From Gemmatimonadota bacterium (GTDB lineage Bacteria > Gemmatimonadota > Gemmatimonadetes > Longimicrobiales > Gaopeijiaceae), in NCBI GenBank assembly GCA_022826565.1, contig JAJDUP010000026.1, positions 306,742 to 370,741 on the forward strand: a stretch of DNA of 64,000 nt, in the 5' to 3' direction. Positions within the stretch are counted from its first letter, which is position 1. Each line of letters opens with the position of its first letter. Shown here piece by piece: positions 52,828 through 61,295 of this stretch. The notes beneath the pieces were generated by a model. The model was not told the DNA's origin, did not search any database, and worked only from the letters and a program-made list of their open reading frames with translations. A program made the translations under genes and the position numbers.

Positions 52828-53031
52828 TCAGAGTACCCCGGAAGCGACGTGGAGCGGCCTTTCCGTCTGGTGAACCTCCAGGCACCCGTCGGCTTCGGTC
52901 TCGAGCTGCAGGGTGATGTGCTGGAGTTGGAAATCCCGGTACGCGATGGTCCTCAGGCCACCGAGCAGCTCGTCGCGCCTCTGTCCGTCGGCGGGATCGA
53001 CCATCACGTGGGCGGTGAGCGCGTCGTTCAA
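52828..53031 (-). CDS. short protein resembling the cytoplasmic C-terminal domain of cation diffusion facilitators
   Basis: NDALTAHVMVDPADGQRRDELLGGLRTIAYRDFQLQHITLQLETEADGC resembles CDF ending (LTAH...L...F...H.TLQLE); overlaps the threonine dehydratase stop. Confidence 0.45.
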   Translation of the reverse strand: MNDALTAHVMVDPADGQRRDELLGGLRTIAYRDFQLQHITLQLETEADGCLEVHQTERPLHVASGVL

Positions 53032-54038
53032 TCGACCAGCGCCGTGAGCGCCGCCGGATCAACGTTGCCGCCGGATACGATTGTGGCGGCACATCCTGCA
53101 GGCCTGTACCCAGACCGGAGCGCTGCGATCCCAACCGCCCCCCCGCCCTCGACCACCAGCCGGTGGCGGTGGAAACACCACGCTACCGCCCTGCGGATCT
53201 CGTCCTCTTCGACGATCACATGCTCGGCCGCGACCTCCTTTACAATATCGAACGTCAACCGATTGTCGAGCCCGATCCCGCCCGACAGCGCCGAAGCCAC
53301 CGTTTCTTCGTCGGGCAGCTGGACGGGCTTTCCGGCATCGATGCTCTGCACCATTACCGACGCGCGGCGCGCGGACACGGCAACCACACGAACCCCGGCG
53401 GCCTTCGCCGCCAGTCCGACACCCGCGACAAGTCCCCCGCCGGACAGGGGCACGAGCAACTCTTCGAGATTCGGCACTTGCTGGAGCAGCTCGAGCGCGA
53501 TGGTCCCCTGCCCTTCGATCACGTCGGGATCGTCGAAGGGGTGGATGAGCGTCAGCCCGCGCGAGGTGGCGAGCGTCGCCGCGCGCTCTTCGGCCGCGTC
53601 GTAGCTGTCGCCGCAGAAGACCAGCGTGGCGGCGGCCTCCTCGATCCCGCGCAGCTTGAGCGGGTCGGCCCAGTCGGGAACGCAGACGGTGGCGGCGATG
53701 CCGATGTGACGTGCCACTTCCGCGACGGCGCGGCCATGGTTGCCGGAGGAGGCCGCGACGATGCCCCGGCGGCGCTCTGCCCGGTCCAGCTTGAGGATCC
53801 GGTTGGCCGCTCCCCGCACCTTGAAGGAGCCGGTTCGCTGGAGTGACTCCAGCTTGAGGGCAACCTGGCCGGCCGGGGTTTCGACCGGAAGCACCGGCGT
53901 GCGCCAGATCAGGTCGCGGATGCGTTCGCGGGCCCGCGCGAAGTCGAGCGCTGGCGGCCCGCACCGGTCCTGCGCGGTCGCCGGGATGGCCGGCGCGACC
54001 GCCGGAGAGGACTTGGCCGTCGTGTCCCGATGTCTCAC
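53028..54038 (-). CDS. threonine dehydratase/serine racemase-like PLP enzyme
   Basis: LKLESLQRTGSFKVRGAANRIL (PLP Lys), ASSGNHGRAVAEVA, VPLSGGGLVAGVGLAAK. Confidence 0.9.
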   Translation of the reverse strand: MRHRDTTAKSSPAVAPAIPATAQDRCGPPALDFARARERIRDLIWRTPVLPVETPAGQVALKLESLQRTGSFKVRGAANRILKLDRAERRRGIVAASSGNHGRAVAEVARHIGIAATVCVPDWADPLKLRGIEEAAATLVFCGDSYDAAEERAATLATSRGLTLIHPFDDPDVIEGQGTIALELLQQVPNLEELLVPLSGGGLVAGVGLAAKAAGVRVVAVSARRASVMVQSIDAGKPVQLPDEETVASALSGGIGLDNRLTFDIVKEVAAEHVIVEEDEIRRAVAWCFHRHRLVVEGGGAVGIAALRSGYRPAGCAATIVSGGNVDPAALTALVD

Positions 54039-54057
54039 TCAGTCTGCGAGATGATGC

Positions 54058-55941
54058 TCAGGAGATGATCCTCTGGCCCTCGACCAGCTTCACGATCCAC
54101 AGTCCCGAATTCAGGTCCGACGTGAAGATGTGGCCCTTGTGAATCTGGGCGCCCCAGGTCATCCCCCAATTCGGTACGGTCGATTCGGCGTCGGTGGTCT
54201 TGAGGATCGCGATCTCCCTGCCCTGCCGGTACAGGTCGCCCCGCAGCTCTCCGGAGATGTCCACGACCCTGAGGCCTGCCTGGTAGTACCCCACGTACAG
54301 CCGGTCCCCCTCCACCCAGATGTTGTGGGCGCCCGCTTCGGGCACCTCGTAGCGGGCGACTTCGACCGGGTTGTCCGGATCCTGCATGTCGAGCACGTGG
54401 ATGTACCCGCGCGCCTCGATCGGCGCGTCCGCGTCCCACACCTGCGGAAAGATCTCATCTCCGACGAAGAGGTAGCGGCCCGCGCGCCAGGCGGTGTGGG
54501 TGTTGCCGACCGGGTACTTGTAGCGCGACACGAGCGTGGGCTCGGTCGGGGTTCCTCCGTGCGTGCCGGCCCCGACATCGAGAGTGACCGCCCCGTCATC
54601 CCAGTACGACAGGTAGGCGTAGCCGTCCTGCACGACGACGTCGTGGAGCGACTTGTGGTCGGATTCGGGCATGCCCCAGCGTCCCACTTCGTCGGGATTG
54701 GCGGGGTCGGAGATGTCGATGATATGGATGTCGCTGGTCCCGTTATGGACCGCGTAGACCAGGTCGCCCTCGATCCACACGTTGTGGACGCCCCCGGGGA
54801 CGGTGCGCTTGTACTCCGATATGATCGTCGGGTGCGCGGGCTCGGAGAGGTCGAGGACGACGATTCCGTTGCGCCGGTCCGAGGCTCCTTCGCGGGTGAG
54901 GATGCCGATGCGGTTGTCGGGATGGATCTTGACGTCGTTGATCCGGCGGGCGTCGAGCTGGATGGAATCGGTGAGGACCGGAGCGGACGGATCCGTCACG
55001 TCCCACGCCTTCATCCAGTCGTACATGTAGGTCCCGACGTAGGCGTAGTCGCGGCCGTTCACGCCTTCGAAGACCCAGGTGTCGCCCGAGTGGTGGTCCG
55101 CGGCGGCGCCCCGCCCGACCGTGACCAGTTCGGCCTCCTCGATGCGCGTGGTGATCTCGGCCGACCCCGTGGCCGCCCTGCCCTCGCCGTACATCGCGGT
55201 CACTCGGTAGGTGCCCGGCCGCTCGGCGACGAAGACGCCCTCGGTCCCTTCGGCCTCGATCTGCGCGCCGGCGCCGCTGACGCTCCACTCCGGGTAGAGT
55301 GTGGTGGCGCCGCGGGCCTCGAAGCGGATGACGTCGCCTGTGCGGGCCCGGATCTCGGCGGGGACGATCTCGACGGCGCCGGGGTCGCCCTGCTCGACCG
55401 TCACGGAGACGGTGGCGCTGACGGCGCCGGCGCTGGCTGTCACGGTGGCCTGTCCAGGTGCGCGCGCGTACACCCGGCCGGTCGCGTCTACACGGGCGAC
55501 GGCTTCGTCGGAGGACGCGTAGTCCACGTCGGGCGCCATGACAGGTTCGCCGTCAGGGCCCGTCGCGCGGATCCGCACCGGTGCGCTGGTGCCGGTCACG
55601 AGGGTCGATGCCGCCAGCGATGCGTCCAGCGTGGCGACCGGGAGGGCCCGCACCACGACGGTGGCGAAGCTCATCACGTTGCCTGAGCGGGCCGCGATCC
55701 TCCCTTCCCCGGGCCCCACCGCCCATACGCGTCCGTTCTGGTCCACCTCGACGACCTCGGGCGACATCATCATCCACAGCAGGGGTGCGTCGGCTAGTAC
55801 CGTCCCGCTCTCGTCGAACACCGCGGCCGTCACGTTGGCCGTCTCTCCGACATCCAGTGTGAGGCTGGCAGGGTCCAGTTCGATCCGGTCGGGTCCGGCC
55901 TGGACTCCCGCCAGAAGCAGCAAAAAGGCGCTCGTCGTCAT
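54058..55941 (-). CDS. secreted protein with Ig-like (BIG2-type) domains and LVIVD repeats
   Basis: Signal peptide; LDVGETANVTAAVFDESGTVLADAPLLWMMMSPEVVEVDQNGRVWAVGPGEGRIAA; repeated YVGTYMYDWMKAWDVTDPSAP / HIIDISDPANPDEVGRW / HVLDMQDPDNPVEVARYEVP. Confidence 0.85.
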   Translation of the reverse strand: MTTSAFLLLLAGVQAGPDRIELDPASLTLDVGETANVTAAVFDESGTVLADAPLLWMMMSPEVVEVDQNGRVWAVGPGEGRIAARSGNVMSFATVVVRALPVATLDASLAASTLVTGTSAPVRIRATGPDGEPVMAPDVDYASSDEAVARVDATGRVYARAPGQATVTASAGAVSATVSVTVEQGDPGAVEIVPAEIRARTGDVIRFEARGATTLYPEWSVSGAGAQIEAEGTEGVFVAERPGTYRVTAMYGEGRAATGSAEITTRIEEAELVTVGRGAAADHHSGDTWVFEGVNGRDYAYVGTYMYDWMKAWDVTDPSAPVLTDSIQLDARRINDVKIHPDNRIGILTREGASDRRNGIVVLDLSEPAHPTIISEYKRTVPGGVHNVWIEGDLVYAVHNGTSDIHIIDISDPANPDEVGRWGMPESDHKSLHDVVVQDGYAYLSYWDDGAVTLDVGAGTHGGTPTEPTLVSRYKYPVGNTHTAWRAGRYLFVGDEIFPQVWDADAPIEARGYIHVLDMQDPDNPVEVARYEVPEAGAHNIWVEGDRLYVGYYQAGLRVVDISGELRGDLYRQGREIAILKTTDAESTVPNWGMTWGAQIHKGHIFTSDLNSGLWIVKLVEGQRIIS

Positions 55942-56113
55942 TTGAGGAAACTCCGTGTATCGGTGTCTGCGACTGGTCCTCCGAAAGATACCACCGGTTT
56001 CGCCGCCCCCGCCTCTGTCGCCGCCCCCGCCTCACTTGCTATCGGAGATTCCCGTTACGATCTTTTTCCGCCACCGGAGCCCTTCCCCCGGTCAGGGGAC
56101 GCCCGGTGGTCCG

Positions 56114-56154
56114 GTCCCCGTAGCTCAGATGGATAGAGCGACTGCCTCCTAAGC
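56114..56154 (+). pseudogene. 5' half of tRNA-Arg(CCT), interrupted in the anticodon stem-loop
   Basis: GTCCCCG TA GCTC AGATGGATA GAGC G ACTGC CT-CCT-AA GC then divergence; no GCAGT, T-arm or CGGGGAC acceptor arm follows. Confidence 0.8.
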
Positions 56155-56434
56155 CCCGCCAAAGGGACGCGAATCACGGCAAGAAAATCACGTAAGTCCA
56201 ACTGGGACTGCACGATCTGCGCTTCTTGCCTTTCGGGCGTGCCGGGGTCTGCCGGGCTGAAAAAGCCGGAAAATCGGGTCAAATGGCAGACATTTGACAG
56301 GTGTCGCACTCATCCCATTCACGGGTGTGCCGATGCGGGTCCGCCAAGTACACCATTTCCATCGGAAGATCGTGCGAGTCCATGGTCGGGTGTTCCGGTA
56401 GCGTCTTGAGCGCCACCGGATCGGCCGAGGCGGT

Positions 56435-57070
56435 CTACGATCGTTGGTGCTTGGCGCGGTAGTCCCGTCGGTCGAGACACTCGTCGTATAGCTTCCGGTC
56501 GATCTTGATCCAATCGGTCTTGTTGATCCCCCGTGGGTTCCGGCTGGCGGGGCTATTGGGAAAGGCGCTCGCGATCTTGATCCACCGTTGCTGTTCCCGG
56601 GCTATGGTCCGGATCTCGTCGGCGACCTCCGAAAGATCCTGGTCCTGGCTGAAGACGAGGGCCACATCGTACTCGCCCCGGTGGGCGAGTGCGATCACAT
56701 CGAGCGCGATCCGCACGTCGATCCCCTTCTCTTCGCCGGTCAGAAAGGTGTGTTGCGTGCCGTCGGGCAGATCCACACGGCGGTTTCGGTATCGAAGAGA
56801 CCTGCTGTACACGACCACGCCACGCCGCCCCATGGCCGCGAGCTTGTGGGTCCAGAAGGAATGCCACCTGGGGTTGTCGCCGACAGCGGGGATTCCGGTG
56901 TAGAAGCGAACCTGCGCCAGTTTCCATCCCTGCCGCGCGCAAATCCGATTGGCGAGCAAGGCAACGTCGTAGTTGGGGTACGTGTAGCCGAAAGCCTCGC
57001 GGGCGGCATGGAACAGGTTCTGGCCGTCCACGAAGGCGACCGCACGCTTGATGGGAGGCTCGCCGTTCAT
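56435..57070 (-). CDS. NYN domain (LabA/DUF88-like, PIN-fold RNase) protein
   Basis: AVAFVDGQNLFHAAREAFGY...VRFYTGIP...GEEKGIDVRIALDVIALAHRGEYDVALVFSQDQDLSEVADEIR; conserved acidic residues. Confidence 0.88.
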   Translation of the reverse strand: MNGEPPIKRAVAFVDGQNLFHAAREAFGYTYPNYDVALLANRICARQGWKLAQVRFYTGIPAVGDNPRWHSFWTHKLAAMGRRGVVVYSRSLRYRNRRVDLPDGTQHTFLTGEEKGIDVRIALDVIALAHRGEYDVALVFSQDQDLSEVADEIRTIAREQQRWIKIASAFPNSPASRNPRGINKTDWIKIDRKLYDECLDRRDYRAKHQRS

Positions 57071-57082
57071 TGACCGATCCGG

Positions 57083-57125
57083 AAAAAATAACCCCGCCCG
57101 AGGCCTCTCGGCGTGTCGGGCGGGG
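57083..57125 (-). terminator. Intrinsic terminator/attenuator immediately upstream of the NYN gene
   Basis: Minus strand: CCCCGCCCGA-(14 nt)-TCGGGCGGGG followed by TTATTTTTTCC. Confidence 0.75.
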
Positions 57126-57234
57126 AGCAAGTATCCAGAATGATACTACACCGTGGAGGGCAGCCGTCAACCCCGGTCATGCCGTGTCGTGGACGCTGAT
57201 CCGAGCCCTCGACCGAGCGGGCGAGCAGGAAGGT

Positions 57235-57248
57235 CCACGAATTCGTGG
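57235..57248. promoter_or_regulatory. Perfect 14-bp palindrome CCACGAATTCGTGG in the divergent NYN / PAPS-reductase-like intergenic region
   Basis: Exact palindrome between divergent genes; candidate operator. Confidence 0.5.
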
Positions 57249-57293
57249 CACCGCGTTGCGTCCGTAGCACCGGTTCGGCTAAGATTACGCTCC

Positions 57294-58568
57294 GTGTCCT
57301 CCATCCTTCCCACCCTCGTCAATCCGTCGCGTCCTCGCCCGGAGATTCCCTCCAGGGGGAGCGACCACGAGCACCTCCCGCATGTACTGAAGTTCTCCGG
57401 TGGTCGGTCCTCAGCAGCATTGGCGTTCCTGCTAGCCGAGGGCGGCCTTCTCCGCCCGGAGCGCGGCGATGTGGTCCTGTTCGCGAACACTTCGGCCGAA
57501 CACCCGGCAACCTACGACTTCGCGAGGGAATGCAAGGAACGACTGGAGAGAGACTTCGGGCTTCCCTTTTTCTGGTTCGAGTTCTGCACGGTGGAGGACG
57601 CCAGACGAGGCGTCTACGTTCGGCGTCCCTCCTACCGACTCGTTACGTCTAACCCGGTTGAGAGCGACCCGCGCGGCTACCGATCACGCGGTGAAGTCTT
57701 CGAAGAGATGCTCTCATATCAGGGGATGTTGCCCAACCCTCATTCACGGTCGTGCACGGCCAAGCTGAAGCTCTATCCGTCCCATCAACTACTCGCCGAG
57801 TGGTTTGGCGTGGGTTCGGGTGCGAGACATGCTGGTCACCATTCGACTCGGCGCTACGTAACGCCGGATTTGGCCTTGGGTCGGTATCGCCGTAGCGGTG
57901 GAACCGCATCGGATGAAGCCTATCTACGGAGAATCGAGTGCTTGACTCGCCAACCTTCCTCTCGACCTGCCCAGCGCTGGCGGGACTACACCGCAGGTCG
58001 CGTCAATCGTCCCGTCGGCGCGCCCCGCTTGGCCCCAATGTGGGGAAGTGACGCAACGCTCCACGTGACGCTACTGGGACTGCGTGCGGACGAAGGCGGG
58101 AGGGTCCGGAGAATCCTGGATCGGTCGCTGTTCGCCGAGGGCGCCGGAAGTCGAAGATGTGCAATTCGCACTCAACCTCCGGGGGAGCGCCCGTGCTTCC
58201 CGCTCGTCGACTGGGGGTTCGATGAAGGGGCCGTTGGGCGGTTTTGGCGCCGCCGTGGCTTCGATCTTGAGCTGCCCGCCTTGGCGGGAAACTGTGTCTT
58301 CTGCTTCATGAAGGGAACCAAGGCGATCGGCGTTGGTGCGCGTGAGGCTGATCCCATGCGGGTGCCCGATGCTCCCTCCGACATTGCGTGGTGGGTGCGA
58401 ATGGAGCAGAAGTACCGACGTGAGGTTCCGGCCCGGAACGGAGGAGGAGTTTCCAGATTCGGCTTCTTCGGTCTTCGCGGGCCGACCTTCGCAGAACTCG
58501 CCGCTGCGGGAGGCAACGATGGCGACCGCTACGCCCGTGGTGTCCCGGCATGCGACTGTACCGACTAA
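57294..58568 (+). CDS. phosphoadenosine phosphosulfate reductase-like PP-loop protein with Cys cluster
   Basis: HVLKFSGGRSSAALAFLLAEG (PP-loop), VVLFANTSAEHPATYDFARECKERLERDFGLPFFWFEFCTVED, SRSCTAKLKLYP, GNCVFCFMKG. Start uncertain (GTG 57294; track ORF 57153). Confidence 0.82.
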   Translation: MSSILPTLVNPSRPRPEIPSRGSDHEHLPHVLKFSGGRSSAALAFLLAEGGLLRPERGDVVLFANTSAEHPATYDFARECKERLERDFGLPFFWFEFCTVEDARRGVYVRRPSYRLVTSNPVESDPRGYRSRGEVFEEMLSYQGMLPNPHSRSCTAKLKLYPSHQLLAEWFGVGSGARHAGHHSTRRYVTPDLALGRYRRSGGTASDEAYLRRIECLTRQPSSRPAQRWRDYTAGRVNRPVGAPRLAPMWGSDATLHVTLLGLRADEGGRVRRILDRSLFAEGAGSRRCAIRTQPPGERPCFPLVDWGFDEGAVGRFWRRRGFDLELPALAGNCVFCFMKGTKAIGVGAREADPMRVPDAPSDIAWWVRMEQKYRREVPARNGGGVSRFGFFGLRGPTFAELAAAGGNDGDRYARGVPACDCTD

Positions 58569-58592
58569 TGGGAGAGCGAGCCCGCTGACGAC

Positions 58593-60512
58593 ATGGACGG
58601 AAACCTGATCTTCGGTTCGGCCAACCAGCCCCAAGGGTTTCTGAACCTGGCCATGGCCAAGTGGGATGGAAACCCCGAGCCCATTGTCCGAGAGATGCTA
58701 CAGAACTGCCTTGATGCCGCCGTCGAAGCTAATCGCACGGCGGGCGAAGTGTGTTTCACGATCCGCCGAGTCCCGGTTGACACGATACCGGGCATCGAAG
58801 CGTATCGCGAGCACTTCGAGGCCGCGGTCCACGAACGGGCGAAGGGCAAACAGGGTGCGGCCGAACGCCGTGTCGTCAAGCGCATTCAGCGAGTCCTCGC
58901 GGGACCGGACACGCAGGTTCTGTTTTGCAGGGACAACGGCATAGGGCTCAACGCCGACCGGATGAAGAGGATCCTCACGGAGGGGAACACCGACAAGAGC
59001 GAAGCTGGGGCCGGAGCTTTTGGAATCGGCCACTTGACCGCCTTTGCTGCCTCCGACCTCCGCTTCATCCATTACGCCGGTCGCAGCCGCTCCGGCGGGA
59101 GCTTGCGGGACGTGGCGAGCGCGCACGCGGTGCTGGCCTCCCGAACCGTCGACAGCAACAGCGGCCGAGGCGCGCACGGTTTCTGGCTCCTGGGTGACGA
59201 CCGAACCCTGTTCCACCCGCATCCGTACCCCAACACGGTGCCCAGCCTGCTGCGTCCCGAGATCGAATGCTTGGACGACACCGGGAGCGTAGTGGGCGTG
59301 ATCGGATTCAATGAATTCCGCAGCGAGGAGAAGCCCGCTGATGCGATCTCGCGGGTGGCGGCGAAGAACTTCCTGGTTGCGATATGGAACAGAAGCATGG
59401 TCGTTCACGTTCGTGACGAGACCACTTCGTCCGAGCAAACGGTGGATCGCGAGAGCCTGGAGATGATCCTCGACCGCGAACGCAACCGCAAGCGTGCCGA
59501 ACAGGGAGGCGGGTGGCTTTCGGGTGAGCAGGCCTATCGGGCATGGAAAACCCTGGAAACGGGCCGCAAGCTGCGATTCGAGGAGGACGGTGTGGGCGGC
59601 TATTTCCGGTCTCTGAGTGACGGTGCAAAGCACCGTGCTCGCTCGCGCGTTCAGGTCTTCCGGAACGGCATGTGGATCACGAACGAGGCCGACCGCCTAT
59701 TGCCCAGGGACTTCAATGGGTTCAAACCATTTGACGCAATCCTGGAGATCGACAGCGGCGAAGTCGGCGACCTGCTTCGCGGGGCCGAGGGTCCCGAGCA
59801 CCGGGGTTTGGAACGCAGGCGGCTTGGCAGACGCGGTAGCCGCAAACTGCTAGACAAGCTCAAGGAACTTGCCGCTCGGCTTCGCGAAGAGGCTGGACGA
59901 GTGGAGCAATCCGACGAATTCACCCCGAGCGGTTTCGCGATGTTCCGGGGCGATGCCGAAAGGGAAGCGGAGAAGGTTCCCCCCTATCGCCCGAGGCGTA
60001 GTCCGGTTGCGGTGCCGGCCGCCTCAGGGGGGCCAGGAGAAGAGAGCACGCCCCAACCGGACCCTGAAGAGGGCGGGTCGGTTGATCGGGAACCCGGACC
60101 CGGGCCAAGGCCAACGAGGCCACGGCGGGTTACTCCCAAGCCCGGAAAGAGCATTCGTGGCCGTTGCTCGGTCCGTGCCGTCGCCGACGCGGATGGTCAG
60201 CTAAAGCAACTTCGAGTGATTTGGCGACCCGCGCGCGGAACTCAGCGGTCGAGCGACACTCTGGTGGTCCGGGTCCGGGTTCCGTCCGGATCGGACGAGA
60301 CCTGCGTTCATCCTATCGGTCCCCGGTGGCTCCGCATCAGCAAGCTGCACTGCAACGGCGAAGTATCCGATCCGCAGGACGGCGGGTTTGAGGTCAAGCT
60401 TCCTCATGGCGAAGACCCCTTCACGATCATGTTGGCGGATAGCATTTCGGATGCAAACGCGGTCGAGGTGGATGTCGTCGGTCGCCGCCCACCGGTACGC
60501 AAGGGCGGATGA
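58593..60512 (+). CDS. GHKL (HSP90/MutL/MORC-like) ATPase
   Basis: N box IVREMLQNCLDAAV, G1 FCRDNGIGLNADRMKRILTEGNTDKSE, G2 AGAFGIGHLTAFAASDLRFIHYAGR. Confidence 0.85.
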   Translation: MDGNLIFGSANQPQGFLNLAMAKWDGNPEPIVREMLQNCLDAAVEANRTAGEVCFTIRRVPVDTIPGIEAYREHFEAAVHERAKGKQGAAERRVVKRIQRVLAGPDTQVLFCRDNGIGLNADRMKRILTEGNTDKSEAGAGAFGIGHLTAFAASDLRFIHYAGRSRSGGSLRDVASAHAVLASRTVDSNSGRGAHGFWLLGDDRTLFHPHPYPNTVPSLLRPEIECLDDTGSVVGVIGFNEFRSEEKPADAISRVAAKNFLVAIWNRSMVVHVRDETTSSEQTVDRESLEMILDRERNRKRAEQGGGWLSGEQAYRAWKTLETGRKLRFEEDGVGGYFRSLSDGAKHRARSRVQVFRNGMWITNEADRLLPRDFNGFKPFDAILEIDSGEVGDLLRGAEGPEHRGLERRRLGRRGSRKLLDKLKELAARLREEAGRVEQSDEFTPSGFAMFRGDAEREAEKVPPYRPRRSPVAVPAASGGPGEESTPQPDPEEGGSVDREPGPGPRPTRPRRVTPKPGKSIRGRCSVRAVADADGQLKQLRVIWRPARGTQRSSDTLVVRVRVPSGSDETCVHPIGPRWLRISKLHCNGEVSDPQDGGFEVKLPHGEDPFTIMLADSISDANAVEVDVVGRRPPVRKGG

Positions 60513-61291
60513 CCGTGACGCGCGTGTCGCTGCCACTGCTGCTGGAGGACGGGTCCCGTCTCGACTGGCCTGACGGCAGGTACGAACCGAAGGTGGGTGT
60601 CGCCCGAGACCGGGCGAGGATCCGGCACTCGATCGCTGAAGCGCCCTCACTTCAGTGGGCCGTCAGTGAGGGCCTCGCCAAGTGGGCTGTGGAGATCCGG
60701 TGTCCGAAGACCCTATTGTCACGACTCACACTGTCCGCCGAGCCGCAGCATATCGTGACATGGCGCCGGGATGAACTGGACGGCGTTTCGTGGATCATAC
60801 CGGGGTTGGTGGCTGTTCGGGAGTTCGACCTGCCGGCTCAGGAACTCGACCCGTTTTGGCACGATGTTATCCTGCGAGTGCCTCCTGGCTGGTGGTTGGC
60901 ACAGGGCACCAAGCGCAAGGTCAACACGTTGGCGCAGTCCCTGCTTCGGTTCGTGCGGGATGAGAAGCTGGACGACGGTCGAATGCACGTACAATCCGAA
61001 AGCGGAACCGGCCAACTCCGGTTCGTAGCCCACATCGCGCCCGATATCTGGCCCGAAGCCGAAACCAGCAGAAACCTCCAGATCGCGGCGTTGATCGGTG
61101 CCTGCGGTCACTTGCCCGCCATCTTCGGCAACGGCGACGAGGAGGAGGACGAAGTGGCCCGAGAGATTCGCGATCTCCTGGAGATGGCCGAAGTGCCGGT
61201 GTGGACGGAGGAGGGCTACGACCCCGCGCTCGCAGCGACGGTCATCGAGAGATTCTATCGAACACCCGACAGCGGGGGCCGAGAGGGTTGA
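60509..61291 (+). CDS. uncharacterised 260-aa protein of the GHKL cassette
   Basis: ATG 60509 overlaps the GHKL stop; no recognised motif. Confidence 0.7.
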   Translation: MTVTRVSLPLLLEDGSRLDWPDGRYEPKVGVARDRARIRHSIAEAPSLQWAVSEGLAKWAVEIRCPKTLLSRLTLSAEPQHIVTWRRDELDGVSWIIPGLVAVREFDLPAQELDPFWHDVILRVPPGWWLAQGTKRKVNTLAQSLLRFVRDEKLDDGRMHVQSESGTGQLRFVAHIAPDIWPEAETSRNLQIAALIGACGHLPAIFGNGDEEEDEVAREIRDLLEMAEVPVWTEEGYDPALAATVIERFYRTPDSGGREG

Positions 61292-61295
61292 CGAA

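Noticed and set aside
56055-56309. 84-aa minus ORF across the tRNA half, considered as an integrase C-terminus
   Set aside because: No tyrosine-recombinase R/H/Y motifs; it reads through the tRNA fragment and is probably fortuitous.
56151-56320. Group I intron in tRNA-Arg(CCT), a known insertion site in some bacteria
   Set aside because: No convincing P1 guide or conserved core segments seen, and no 3' exon (GCAGT...CGGGGAC) found downstream in the window; a covariance-model search would settle it.
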